A stretch of 25,081 nucleotides of DNA from GCA-002701455 sp964342575. Its GTDB lineage: Bacteria > Pseudomonadota > Alphaproteobacteria > Thalassobaculales > Thalassobaculaceae. Where the stretch lies: the NCBI GenBank assembly GCA_964342575.1, contig CAYFGZ010000049.1:1-25081 (forward strand), in the 5' to 3' direction. The notes beneath the pieces are model-generated. The model did no database searches. It saw only the letters and a list, made by a program, of their open reading frames with translations, and was not told the origin of the DNA. The position numbers and the translations under genes were made by a program. Shown one piece after another: positions 9,730-17,767 of this stretch (positions are counted from its first letter, which is position 1; every line of letters starts with the position of its first letter).

Positions 9730-11879
9730 GAAAACTCGGGTATATAGTTAAAACCAAACCAACCTAACTGAAAATTTGTACCTCCCCCTTTTAGTCTATA
9801 ACGTATACGCTTAGCGGTTCGGTTTAAATAAACACGCTCCGATTCTATGTTATCTCTTGGATCTAGCGCCCGCACTCTAGTCCATTGATCGCCAAGATCA
9901 GCAGACCACCATAAAGATACGTCATCACCTGAGGCATATACATCTAAAAAGTCAACTCGTATAAAATTATTCGGTAAGTAAAAGTCCTTAGTATCAAACT
10001 GCCAATAAACTGTATAAGTATCCTCTGTTTTTCTTATTTGATTCTGATCCCAAACCTGTACAGGAGAAGGTAAAACTCGGCCATCTGCTGTTAGTAGTTT
10101 ACCTTGACCCAAGAAAAATCTATGAAGTTTCTCACTAACATAAAAAGCACTTGTCCAAGGCTGATTGTATAAAGACCAATTGGCCCGTAAATCATTCCAT
10201 GTTAGTGTTTCAACGGATTTTATCATGTTAAAAGTTGTAAAATAATGCGTATAGTTTCTTGCAGTCCATGCTTTATATTGCTCATGATACCGAAAACTTT
10301 TACGCACGCCCTTTACAGTCCCTTCAGGATAAAACAAGTGAAGTTCTCTGTATTCAGGGTCATAAGCTAACTGTATAAACTCTTTAAAGTTAATATTAGC
10401 AAATCTAGTAGGTACAAATAAGTCCTCTCTTATAGGATCTCCAATAGGAGTAAGTTCGGGCCCTCCATCATATTCGTATATATTTTTTGTGCCTACAACA
10501 TAATGCTTACCTTCAGCTAAAACAACTCCAGCAGTGCTAATAGCCCCTTCATTAGCTATTGTAGTCTGAAAACGTGTTGAGACATCAACTGACCCAACCC
10601 AATCCCCTCGTATAATAGACCTTCTTTTATATACTATTAACAGGTTACGAAGTCGTTTTATAGCTTGTATGTTACTGTCACCTTCAAGCAAGTCATATAC
10701 TTCACCGCCTGAGTCAGAACGAAAGTCTTCAAATGTACCAGCCTTACTCATCCTTAGTCGATTTGTGTAATTAACCCCAGACTCGTAAGTTTTGCCAAAA
10801 CACAACTTCTCGTTAAATAGCTCAACAGTCTTGGCTCTGAAATTACTAATAGCACTAGCCGCATTAGTATATGGGCTTATTCGTATATTAGTCAAATCTA
10901 TTTCACGAACAGCTACGCCATTACTACTCTTCATAAAAAGCAAAGGCGCATCTATATTATTTGTATAGACAACAGTACCTGGCACAATAGCAGTTACGGG
11001 GCTGCCATTACTAGGATTTATCTCAGCAGACCATGAAGGTACAAAAACATAATCTGGAATATAGTCAAGGTCACCCGAAAGTGAAACTGCTTTTACAACA
11101 CGAGCACCTTTTAAAACTCTTCCAGGTAAATCTTCAGCCAAAGTAAATGTTGTACTGCTTATATTTGCAATGGTAGTTCTAAACTCAATAGTTTGGTCAG
11201 TTCTCTCTATCTTAGGATTTGTAGCTGTTGTATTGGCAAATCCCGAACTATTCAAGTCTGTCGTAATAGTTGTACGCACATTATCGGCATCATAACTAGA
11301 AGTCAGTATCGTCTGAGTAACATTATAAGTAGACAGTGCATAGCCTGTAACGTTGACAATATTGCCTACTACATACGGTATTTCACCTGTTAAAACATAT
11401 GTAGTAGTTGCGCCTTTAGTTGTTGAATAGATTACTTTTTGGCTGGACAATTTATAACGTACTCCGATATGGTCACCCTGAGAAAAACCTGTTGCAGATG
11501 TTACAACTATATCTTTTTGTGCCGAAGCGGCATCCGCACTAGCAGACGTAACAACAACATTTGTTTTGTCCATTGCGTTAATAGCGTAATTCCACTCGCC
11601 AGAAATACGCTCGTACACAGTATCGGTTGTGACTAAAATAAGGTCAGAAGTATCATTAACGTAGTCAACATCAATAATTGCCTGCGGCGTGCCACGAAAA
11701 GTACCTAGAAACTCTTGGTAACCTTTGTCAACAGACATAATACCGTCACGCAGAGTTACGTTTTTAGCAATAGTGGACGCACCATCTGGCATGGCATCTG
11801 AACGCATATCTTTGCGTAAGCCGTCTGTTGCGCTCTCTATGAATTTATACTGAAACCCTTCTGGGTTAGCTTGTGCCAT
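9723..11879 (-). CDS. Nozzle-like / short-tail tube protein (718 aa)
   Basis: A long beta-rich protein with few Cys. The N-terminal segment (TIAKNVTLRDGIMSVDKGYQ) follows the pattern seen in podovirus tail proteins where a beta-propeller-like nozzle starts with a conserved 'N..l.dG.l..R.Gy' element. The middle is rich in Thr/Val beta strands. The C-terminus (DLGDQWTRVRALD, then TAKRIRYRLKGGGTNFQLGWFGF) resembles the closing strands of the same proteins. Gene order supports the role: it follows the adaptor and fibre genes and precedes the ejection proteins, as the T7 gp12-type nozzle does. The start at 11879 is shared as TAATG with the previous stop, so translation is probably coupled. The assignment rests on fold-like features and position, not on a catalytic signature. 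Confidence 0.72.
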   Translation of the reverse strand: MAQANPEGFQYKFIESATDGLRKDMRSDAMPDGASTIAKNVTLRDGIMSVDKGYQEFLGTFRGTPQAIIDVDYVNDTSDLILVTTDTVYERISGEWNYAINAMDKTNVVVTSASADAASAQKDIVVTSATGFSQGDHIGVRYKLSSQKVIYSTTKGATTTYVLTGEIPYVVGNIVNVTGYALSTYNVTQTILTSSYDADNVRTTITTDLNSSGFANTTATNPKIERTDQTIEFRTTIANISSTTFTLAEDLPGRVLKGARVVKAVSLSGDLDYIPDYVFVPSWSAEINPSNGSPVTAIVPGTVVYTNNIDAPLLFMKSSNGVAVREIDLTNIRISPYTNAASAISNFRAKTVELFNEKLCFGKTYESGVNYTNRLRMSKAGTFEDFRSDSGGEVYDLLEGDSNIQAIKRLRNLLIVYKRRSIIRGDWVGSVDVSTRFQTTIANEGAISTAGVVLAEGKHYVVGTKNIYEYDGGPELTPIGDPIREDLFVPTRFANINFKEFIQLAYDPEYRELHLFYPEGTVKGVRKSFRYHEQYKAWTARNYTHYFTTFNMIKSVETLTWNDLRANWSLYNQPWTSAFYVSEKLHRFFLGQGKLLTADGRVLPSPVQVWDQNQIRKTEDTYTVYWQFDTKDFYLPNNFIRVDFLDVYASGDDVSLWWSADLGDQWTRVRALDPRDNIESERVYLNRTAKRIRYRLKGGGTNFQLGWFGFNYIPEFSW

Positions 11880-12166
11880 TATGAGCTTGATACGTTTGTG
11901 ATATAAACCCAGCCGCCATTTTGATAAATCTCAATACGATTGTTTGTACTATTATAAATCATTTGGCCATTAGTTGCTGTAATAGCATCTTTCTGTGCTT
12001 CAGTGTATTCAGGCAGTGTCAGCTTTTCTATCCAATTTAATAAGTCTAAAAGTCGCTGGTCGTATATTTCAACAATACGCTGTAACTCCGAATAACATTC
12101 ATCCAAAGATGCAAAGTTATTTACAAATACTCGGTTTGAGTTTACTACCAGATTGCGTATCTGCAT
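11879..12166 (-). CDS. Small virion protein with fibre-tip motif (95 aa)
   Basis: A short helical N-terminal half (residues 18-50, SLDECYSELQRIVEIYDQ onward, likely a coiled coil) is followed by the motif GQMIYNSTNNRIEIYQNGGW. This is the short beta element often seen near phage fibre tips. The same motif type appears in the fibre-like protein at the left edge (GDQYYNTTDNKMY). It starts at TAATG with the fibre gene's stop and ends at TAATG with the nozzle gene's start, one-base overlaps on both sides, so all three are probably translated as a coupled unit. It may be a small trimeric fibre or a fibre attachment protein; function is unproven. Confidence 0.72.
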   Translation of the reverse strand: MQIRNLVVNSNRVFVNNFASLDECYSELQRIVEIYDQRLLDLLNWIEKLTLPEYTEAQKDAITATNGQMIYNSTNNRIEIYQNGGWVYITNVSSS

Positions 12167-13470
12167 TAAATCTTAATAATGTAGTTAATGACTACGCAAG
12201 GCTGAAAATTTGTATGGCCATCAGCCGCATCTTTTATTTCAGCGCCAGCATTGTCTGCTGTTTGATTAGCGTTACCACCAGTTTCTGCGTCATGTATAGT
12301 AATGTTTGAACTAGCAAGTTGTATAGGCTGACCACCCGCTGTATAGGTGTCTGAAGCATCCATATGCCGTATGTCTGCGTAGATAGCCTCTCCGCTAGTT
12401 TGGTAAGATCCTATCAAATTATGTCTGTGCTGACCATCTCGTAGATATACCTTATGCATATGGGCAGGCACACCACTCTGACTTGATGTTAAAGTTGTCT
12501 CTTCTTCATCTGCATAATTACCTATTGTCCTAGCAGTTAGTGCATTATTAGATGTATCAAGGTTTCCTGAAGTACCCGTTTTTACTCCTGTGCCAGCCCC
12601 AACAGGTATTCGACCTTGCATATTAGGTAATCTAAACTGCAAAGAAGAGTCAGGAACCTGGCTGCCATTTGTACTACTGGTTGTCAAATCAGTATAAGTA
12701 TGCCCAATAATAGCAAATAATTCTGGATAATCGGCACGTAATACCGTAGAACCATCACAATTTAGCCACCCAGCCGGTGCAGTCGCACTCGCAAACATTT
12801 TAATTTCACCTGTAATACCTGCATACATCTTACCTGCACCTGCATTAGTGCGGGCACCTGGTGTTTCAGCTTTTAGGGTTATAGTATCTGGCAAGGCACT
12901 GCTATGACTAAACGAAGTAGTCGGTGATGTGCTATTACCAAACGTAGCATTGCCCGTTGATTCAACAGTTGTAAACTTACCGCTACCCTGAGTAGTCGCA
13001 CCTATATTAACTCCATCTAGTGTACCAGAGCCTCCGCTAATCTGAGGATTTTGTATAACAGGCGCGCTGAGTGTTTTATTTGATAGAGATTGAGGTTGAG
13101 TTGTAGTAACAACTTCTTTCGTAGTGCCGGCACTTGAGGCATATTTTAATATTTGATCGTCACCCCCGCTATTATTCTCCATGTAAATTTCGGACATTTT
13201 TTGGGAGCCACCATTAACTGTTGCTATACGGGTTGTTGCCGTCGATGCATACCCATTTGCATTCTCATTAATAGTAACACGCCTATGATAACCAGTATCG
13301 TTACTGGCTTGCATAGCATTGGGGTCACTTCCACTGTTAACACCAAGATAGTGATCACGGGCAAGGCGCTCCGCAATCATTTTCTTAGACTCTCTTATCC
13401 TTTGGGCACCTTCTTGTACGTCATCAGTATCCCCAGGACTTGTATCATTCCATGTAATCGTATTAGCCAT
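12166..13470 (-). CDS. Tail fibre with phage collar domain (434 aa)
   Basis: The N-terminus (ITWNDTSPGDTDDVQEGAQR and a following helix with RESKKMIAERLARDH) is the attachment helix pattern common in phage fibres. Residues about 75-210 are low-complexity, Gly/Ser/Thr-rich shaft. From about residue 218 the motif GEIKMFASATAPAGWLNCDG, then DYPELFAIIG and QFRLPNMQGRIPVGAG, is the phage tail collar domain (PF07484 type). The C-terminus has paired His residues (AHMHKVYL, GQHRHNLIG) and ends TNFQPCVVINYIIKI, a characteristic end for this class. The product is a receptor-binding or collar fibre. The start is supported by GGAG 8 bases upstream and by an 8-base overlap (ATGGCTAA) with the adaptor stop. 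The fibre sits between adaptor and nozzle-like genes, apart from the fibre-like gene at the left edge. Confidence 0.9.
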   Translation of the reverse strand: MANTITWNDTSPGDTDDVQEGAQRIRESKKMIAERLARDHYLGVNSGSDPNAMQASNDTGYHRRVTINENANGYASTATTRIATVNGGSQKMSEIYMENNSGGDDQILKYASSAGTTKEVVTTTQPQSLSNKTLSAPVIQNPQISGGSGTLDGVNIGATTQGSGKFTTVESTGNATFGNSTSPTTSFSHSSALPDTITLKAETPGARTNAGAGKMYAGITGEIKMFASATAPAGWLNCDGSTVLRADYPELFAIIGHTYTDLTTSSTNGSQVPDSSLQFRLPNMQGRIPVGAGTGVKTGTSGNLDTSNNALTARTIGNYADEEETTLTSSQSGVPAHMHKVYLRDGQHRHNLIGSYQTSGEAIYADIRHMDASDTYTAGGQPIQLASSNITIHDAETGGNANQTADNAGAEIKDAADGHTNFQPCVVINYIIKI

Positions 13471-14316
13471 TTGTTATACTCCGCACAAAAGGATCGGTCC
13501 AATATGATGTATTAGTCGCAGGTTTCATTGAATCGACACTCTGATATAAATCAGGTTTAGTAGTTTGGGCATCTATGACCTCTTTAATCATTGACTTAAA
13601 CATTGCCCAATAAGCATTACCACGCTCAATATTATTCAAGTGATATAATGTCCAACAAATTGTTAGAGTTATCAATAGGTCATCTTTTTGTGCCAACTCT
13701 GACTTGCTTTCGTCTGTTGTCAGATCCGAAGGCCATGTACTACGTCTTAGCTTTGCAGTATATGCCTTGTCAGGTGGCGGGTAAAGTTCGATTGTCGAAG
13801 AAAATATACAATAATGGGCAGGCCTTTCAGTTCCCGCCGTTGGTATATCAACAAAATACTCATTCTTCCATGTAGGTCTGTCTACAGCCTTAACAGTATA
13901 GTAGTCTGAGCCATCTATAACTGTAAGACCATAGACATCCCGGGTTTTAGCAGGCAGAGAGACTGACGAATCNNNNNNNNNNNNNNNNNNNNNNNNNNNN
14001 NNNNNNNNNNNNNNNNNNNNNNNNNNNNNNNNNNNNNNNNNNNNNNNNNNNNNNNNNNNNNNNNNNNNNNNNTAACTGTAAGACCATAGACATCCCGGGT
14101 TTTAGCAGGCAGAGAGACTGACGAATCAGTCAATGCAGTCCCAGTATAGGGAATTGTAAGGTCCGTAAGTGCAATCATTTCCTCGAAATCGAAGAAACGT
14201 GCTATACGCATTTGGCAAGTATTGACTAAAGAGTCAAGATGCTCATCCAAATCCTCACGATTACCTAACGCAAGGCGTACCTGATCCCGCAATTGTGCTA
14301 ACGTCAAGTCTCCCAT
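13463..14316 (-). CDS. Head-tail adaptor protein, gene split by an artificial assembly gap (232 aa when repaired)
   Basis: From the ATG at 14316 the protein reads MGDLTLAQLRDQVRLALGNR, with a helical N-terminal region and CQMRIARFFDFEEM. This resembles adaptor (head completion) proteins of SU10/phiEco32-type podoviruses. The frame is broken at 14073 by 100 N flanked by identical 55-base copies. If one copy and the N run are removed (155 bases), the frame continues through 74 codons without a stop. These codons encode YFVDIPTAG and CIFSSTIELYPPP, and the frame then enters codons from 13696 (LAQKDDLLITLTICWTLY) to the TAA at 13463. Left unrepaired, the gene would wrongly be called as two fragments with a false second start. 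AGGAA precedes the ATG. Its stop overlaps the fibre start by 8 bases. The protein should link portal and tail. Confidence 0.85.
13918..14127. repeat. 55-base direct duplication flanking the N gap (assembly artefact)
   Basis: Bases 13918-13972 and 14073-14127 are identical over all 55 positions, starting TAACTGTAAGACC and ending GACTGACGAATC. They abut the N run exactly on each side. Two contigs with an overlap of one k-mer length were probably joined by a scaffolder without merging. The collapsed reading frame supports this. Confidence 0.95.
13973..14072. other. Assembly gap, exactly 100 N
   Basis: A run of exactly 100 N, the usual arbitrary placeholder length. It contains no sequence information, and the flanking identical copies imply that no bases are truly missing here. 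Confidence 0.98.
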
Positions 14317-14322
14317 AGTTTC

Positions 14323-14805
14323 CTACATTACGCAGTGCAACCAAACCATTTTTTCACTAGCATCCGATGCAGTCGCACAAGGTGCGATAATATCGTTTGT
14401 AGTGGCAACAGTAAGCATTCCGTCTGTTGTATGAGGTATGCAACCTGCTCCGTCAGCCCCACTATTAATACCTTGGTTGACAGTAGCTGGCCCACGAACC
14501 TGCAACCAGCAGAATTGCCCATCAGCAGGCGCGGAAACAAACATTCCCGCAGCTACTTTATTGGTATCTCCATCACTAACATCAGAAGTCACAGTGTCCT
14601 GAGTAGTAGCTTTGAAAACTGCAATATTGCCAGATACGGCTGCAATGTTATCTGCACCGTTATCAAACTTATAATAACGATAGACCTTCATTCCATGGAA
14701 TCGGGTCGAACCAATGACCTCCTTCTGTGTAGTATGAACGTCGGTAACAGCACCCGACCATACGACTTTTTGTCCCTTGTCGTCTAGGGTCATCGTGTTA
14801 GCCAT
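14323..14805 (-). CDS. Decoration-like head protein (160 aa)
   Basis: A small beta-rich protein directly downstream of the major capsid gene, beginning MANTMTLDDKGQKVVWSG and rich in Ala, Thr, Val and Asp. The middle contains VSGNIAVFKATTQD and MFVSAPADGQFCWLQVRGPA. Genes in this position often encode capsid decoration or stabilising proteins. I do not recognise the family, so the role is inferred from position, size and composition. A strong AAGGAG site, overlapping the capsid gene's TAA, lies 6 bases before the ATG. This is the best ribosome site in the head block, consistent with a protein needed in many copies. The stop is followed 6 bases later by the adaptor start. Confidence 0.75.
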   Translation of the reverse strand: MANTMTLDDKGQKVVWSGAVTDVHTTQKEVIGSTRFHGMKVYRYYKFDNGADNIAAVSGNIAVFKATTQDTVTSDVSDGDTNKVAAGMFVSAPADGQFCWLQVRGPATVNQGINSGADGAGCIPHTTDGMLTVATTNDIIAPCATASDASEKMVWLHCVM

Positions 14806-14815
14806 AATTTACTCC

Positions 14816-15916
14816 TTATCGAGTATTAGTAAAGACGCCGTGGATAACAGCACTTGAACGCCTGCTACATGCAATCATATTCATTGCAGTAACAATCTGT
14901 GCCGCTCTCTTAAGCTGATTAGGTACCGGCTTCCACTCGGTCATGTCAAAGTACATGCCTGGATCATAGTATGCATAAATATGATCGGTGTCAATCATAT
15001 AAATCTTAGATCCTACGCAGGATGCATTGAAAACCAAGTTTGAGCTTGAAGTCGTAGTATCCTGAGGACAATTGTCCGATGGAAGGATAGGCAGACCTTC
15101 AAACGTCAAAGTTTGAAAGCTAAGATCACCGACTTTCTGTGTAATAATACGCAGATGATCGTCAATCGAGGCATTATACGCCCGATAGATGTTATAGTCG
15201 GTAAGAATGATGTCAGGTCGCTCGTTGCCAAGTGACTTAGAACATGCATCCTTTGTTTGACGCATTGCAACAATACCTTTGTCAGGCCCTGAATCGTGCG
15301 CCGCACCAAACACATTAGCCCCGGCTGTAGACTGCGTATCACTATTTCCAAAGGCCGCATCTGTGGCATAGTTCAACGTCTGATTTCTCCACCAGCTATA
15401 TGTATTCTGTGCAATTTTACCAACATTTGCCGCAGCAGTAGGATCATCGGCAATTAAATGCTGAAGACCTTCCATCTGCTTGCTGTTGGAATCTGCTCCG
15501 CCAAACAGTCGTGCTTCAATCTCTTTAACTAAAGAGTTCTGGGCAACTTCCATTTTGTGCTTCAGCAGATTAATGATCTGCATTTTGCCACGGTTCTTTT
15601 GCTCTTCAATTTGTGAGCGTGCAACCGAAGCAACAAGATAACGCCAGTCGTATTCAGCGGTTGTCAACGGATCAATATCATTGATATTCACCGCATCCTG
15701 ATCGCTAATCCAACTAACAGTATCGTTTTCTGCATAAGAGACCGGAGTCTCGATGTATTTCCCACCTTGGTAGGGCTGAAGCTTGCCTTTAGATTTCAAA
15801 TAGGCGAAGAAAACCACCTCGTTGAAAACCTGATCAGCAACCCTCTGTTTCATGTGGCGCCATGTACTGACAGCCAAGCTGTCTAACGCCTCCGTCCTTG
15901 ATCGAACAGCTGCCAT
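14816..15916 (-). CDS. Major capsid protein, HK97-fold type (366 aa)
   Basis: The N-terminal region (MAAVRSRTEALDSLAVSTWR, then QVFNEVVFFAYLKSKGKLQPYQGG) is typical of HK97-fold capsid proteins without a long cleaved delta domain. There follows a charged helix (EEQKNRGKMQIINLLKHKME) as in the long spine helix. Further on are SNSKQMEGLQHLIADDP, PDIILTDYNIYRAY and TFEGLPILPSDNCP, the usual 'ivtn...y.......f.G.pil.D' order of this family. The C-terminus includes YYDPGMYFDMTEWKPVPNQL. The length is normal for the family. The gene follows the scaffold-like gene by 20 bases, and AGGAAATTATT before the ATG gives a good ribosome site. It forms the icosahedral shell. Confidence 0.93.
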   Translation of the reverse strand: MAAVRSRTEALDSLAVSTWRHMKQRVADQVFNEVVFFAYLKSKGKLQPYQGGKYIETPVSYAENDTVSWISDQDAVNINDIDPLTTAEYDWRYLVASVARSQIEEQKNRGKMQIINLLKHKMEVAQNSLVKEIEARLFGGADSNSKQMEGLQHLIADDPTAAANVGKIAQNTYSWWRNQTLNYATDAAFGNSDTQSTAGANVFGAAHDSGPDKGIVAMRQTKDACSKSLGNERPDIILTDYNIYRAYNASIDDHLRIITQKVGDLSFQTLTFEGLPILPSDNCPQDTTTSSSNLVFNASCVGSKIYMIDTDHIYAYYDPGMYFDMTEWKPVPNQLKRAAQIVTAMNMIACSRRSSAVIHGVFTNTR

Positions 15917-15936
15917 AATAATTTCCTATATTAGGA

Positions 15937-16644
15937 TTATTGGTTAGGCGTCTCGACTACCGAGATACCTGATTCATCAAACAAGTTAGTTAAGCCTTGG
16001 TCAGATATTTCCTCTTTAAATGCCTTGTCTAAGGCATTATCAAAGTCAAGATCCTGAGCCGTGGCTTGTTCACCTATCATTCGACTTGTAGGCAAAAGCC
16101 CACCAGCGAGATTTGGTTGTGCAGGAGTATTATCCTTTTGCACTTGGGCTACCGTATCGGGATTGTTAGCTCGGGCAATTTGATAGGCATCTTCCATCGA
16201 AATGTTGTAGCCATTCTGTGCCCGTTCTTCTATGACATTAGCAATTTCGTTAGCCAGCGGCTGAAAATCCGGGTATCTCTGTGCCATGCTATTAATTTCA
16301 CTATTCACATTGTTATTTTGCATGAACTGTTGAGTTGCCGCTAGATCATTGCTAACTGGCTCCATTGCCGCCCCTACTGCATTCTGTATGGCTTGTCCAA
16401 GACGGTTTTCTAAATGATTAACAAGCTGAAAATTAGTCATACTTTCCAACTCTTCCTCAGAGGCGTCTGGAATGCTATTGTCAATAGGTTCTTGATACTG
16501 CATAGACTCGGCTATGTTATCATACTTTTCATTCGAGGCAGATAATTGCTCAGAAAGTGCCGCAATCTGCTGGCCTTGCTGATGTACTAACTGCATTAAC
16601 TGATCCATACTAGGACTTTGCTGTTGTTCCTGTTCTTCGGACAT
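15937..16644 (-). CDS. Scaffold-like head assembly protein (235 aa)
   Basis: An acidic, Gln/Asn-rich, probably all-helical protein immediately before the major capsid gene, the standard place for a scaffold. Residues about 10-50 (SMDQLMQLVHQQGQQIAALS) have heptad spacing for a coiled coil. An acidic patch follows (DASEEELESM), and the C-terminal part (DLDFDNALDKAFKEEISD) is a charged amphipathic helix as used by scaffolds to bind capsid subunits. No protease motif is visible, so any removal of scaffold is not explained by this gene. The ATG at 16644 has AAGGA 5 bases upstream. This decides for it over an in-frame Met at residue 13, although it overlaps the preceding gene by 35 bases. Confidence 0.82.
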   Translation of the reverse strand: MSEEQEQQQSPSMDQLMQLVHQQGQQIAALSEQLSASNEKYDNIAESMQYQEPIDNSIPDASEEELESMTNFQLVNHLENRLGQAIQNAVGAAMEPVSNDLAATQQFMQNNNVNSEINSMAQRYPDFQPLANEIANVIEERAQNGYNISMEDAYQIARANNPDTVAQVQKDNTPAQPNLAGGLLPTSRMIGEQATAQDLDFDNALDKAFKEEISDQGLTNLFDESGISVVETPNQ

Positions 16645-16822
16645 TTTGTTCCTTTTCTATCGGTTGACGATGATACCGTTGTTTATGTATTTCCTTGCGT
16701 AGCTTTCTTGCTATATGCTCAGATTTACCACTTCCAATCAAATAGGCGTTCTCGCACTTAATGTCGAGTTTAAAGCCCCCACCTGTAGGCTTATACTTAA
16801 TTACTATCGTTGCTTCATCCAT
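16610..16822 (-). CDS. Small basic unknown protein (70 aa)
   Basis: A short frame, MDEATIVIKYKPTGGGFKLD onward, with a predicted beta-strand N-terminal half and a basic helical C-terminal half (HIARKLRKEIHKQRYHRQP). A GTG nine bases further upstream would also work, but the ATG at 16822 gives an 8-base overlap (ATGGATGA) with the zinc-ribbon gene. The same overlap length occurs at three other junctions of this operon. Its last 35 bases overlap the scaffold gene. I do not recognise a family. The basic tail could bind DNA or an acidic partner such as the scaffold; that is speculation. Confidence 0.65.
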   Translation of the reverse strand: MDEATIVIKYKPTGGGFKLDIKCENAYLIGSGKSEHIARKLRKEIHKQRYHRQPIEKEQNVRRTGTTAKS

Positions 16823-17102
16823 AATACTCACTCGTGACTTCTACGGGATTAGGATTTTTCTCATTCGCATATTTAATCGCATCGAGCAACTGCCGTTTAG
16901 ACGAACATCGTACGCCCTCACGACTACCTGACTCAATTTGATAATTATCTTCACGAAAGAGAACGGGCTTCTGAGATTTGCGCCATACTATCGTTGTTGA
17001 TCCTTGACATGCCTCACACTCAACGTGCTCCCGCATCTCATAATCAACCGCAGTCTCAAAAGAATGACCACAATCGTTGCAGTCAAAATCATAAATCGGC
17101 AT
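16815..17102 (-). CDS. FmdB-type zinc-ribbon protein (95 aa)
   Basis: The start MPIYDFDCNDCGHSFE and the four cysteines Cys8, Cys11, Cys29 and Cys32 (CNDC and CEAC) form a zinc ribbon of the FmdB family pattern, where MP.Y.(F/Y).C..C is the hallmark. The C-terminal part from about residue 45 (PVLFREDNYQIESG, then KRQLLDAIKYANEK) is a helical extension not needed for zinc binding. FmdB-like proteins are called putative regulators, but their biochemical role is poorly known. Here the gene sits in the head operon between an unknown 221-residue protein and the scaffold block. It starts at TAATG with the previous stop. A role in assembly or in modulating host transcription are both possible. Confidence 0.8.
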   Translation of the reverse strand: MPIYDFDCNDCGHSFETAVDYEMREHVECEACQGSTTIVWRKSQKPVLFREDNYQIESGSREGVRCSSKRQLLDAIKYANEKNPNPVEVTSEYYG

Positions 17103-17767
17103 TAACTCTGCTCCTTTAATTTTTGTTGTTGTGATTTGCCTGGATCAGCTTTCACTTCTTGAGGCTCAGTTATATACCTGTATGCTCGACCCCAAACATC
17201 CTGCCTATCACGCATTGGCTGAAGAGGCTCGGCCCCTGCCTGCTGACGCAACATGTCTGCGGATTCGAACTGACCAATAAAATCAAACACTAAATTTATG
17301 TCAATATGTTCTGGAATATCTTCTGGAAAAACGCCATTTTTTCTGTAATAATTCGCAATATCTGGCTCTTGTATTCCAGTTTGCGTAGGTGCTGCCAACT
17401 CTCCTAAGGCAAAACCAATAGGCCCAAATGCAAATCTGCCTAAGCCTTTCGCACTTGACTTGCCAACTGATTTCGCAAAACTTTCACCTGCCTTGCTAAC
17501 TGCTCGATCTTTGGCATCTTTACTAGCACTTCGTATTAACGATTTGTCTGCCTCTTTTTTGTACTTTGTAGCCTGTCTATTAGCAAATTTTCTGGCACCT
17601 TCTCGTAGTTTATTTCGAGAGGCGTCGCCAGTTTTACTAAAATTTTCAAGCCGCTGAACTATCTGCTGGGCAGTTAAACGCTTGCCTTCTTGCTTGTAAT
17701 ATTCAGCTAGTCTTTTAGCCGTATCAAACTTTAATCGGTCTAAATCCGCAGATGCAACATTAGCCAA
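17102..17767 (-). CDS. Unknown head-region protein with Gly-rich segment, TTG start (221 aa)
   Basis: Residues about 40-105 are very basic (NKLREGARKFANRQATKYKK, then ASKDAKDRAVSKAGES). A Gly/Ala-rich hydrophobic patch at about 110-130 (GLGRFAFGPIGFALGELAAP) follows, then a neutral C-terminal region with DIPEHIDINLVFDFIGQF. No family is recognised. The start is unusual: the only good initiation codon is TTG at 17767, preceded by a GGGGG run 4 bases upstream and overlapping the previous stop as TTGGCTAA. The same 8-base junction with ATG instead of TTG occurs at 18145 and 13463, which supports this choice. The basic-then-hydrophobic arrangement would fit a protein of the capsid interior, but this is inference. 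Confidence 0.72.
   Translation of the reverse strand: MANVASADLDRLKFDTAKRLAEYYKQEGKRLTAQQIVQRLENFSKTGDASRNKLREGARKFANRQATKYKKEADKSLIRSASKDAKDRAVSKAGESFAKSVGKSSAKGLGRFAFGPIGFALGELAAPTQTGIQEPDIANYYRKNGVFPEDIPEHIDINLVFDFIGQFESADMLRQQAGAEPLQPMRDRQDVWGRAYRYITEPQEVKADPGKSQQQKLKEQS

Noticed and set aside
9701..9757. Upstream TTG extension of the Gln/Ala-rich ejection protein
   Set aside because: It would overlap the nozzle-like gene by 35 bases and has no ribosome site; the ATG at 9700 is more plausible.
13463..13696. Separate 77-residue gene starting at a TTG
   Set aside because: It is the C-terminal part of the adaptor once the gap is collapsed; the TTG is an internal Leu codon.
13915..14316. 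133-residue frame running through the N block with a tail after it
   Set aside because: The codons after the N run are out of frame because 155 extra bases were inserted by the assembly; the true continuation is the frame ending at 13463.
14335..14787. 150-codon plus-strand frame over the decoration-like gene
   Set aside because: Cys/Ser-rich antisense shadow of a well-supported minus-strand gene with a strong ribosome site.
15106..15369. Minus-strand 87-codon frame inside the capsid gene
   Set aside because: Alternate frame within the conserved major capsid gene, with no ribosome site or recognisable pattern.
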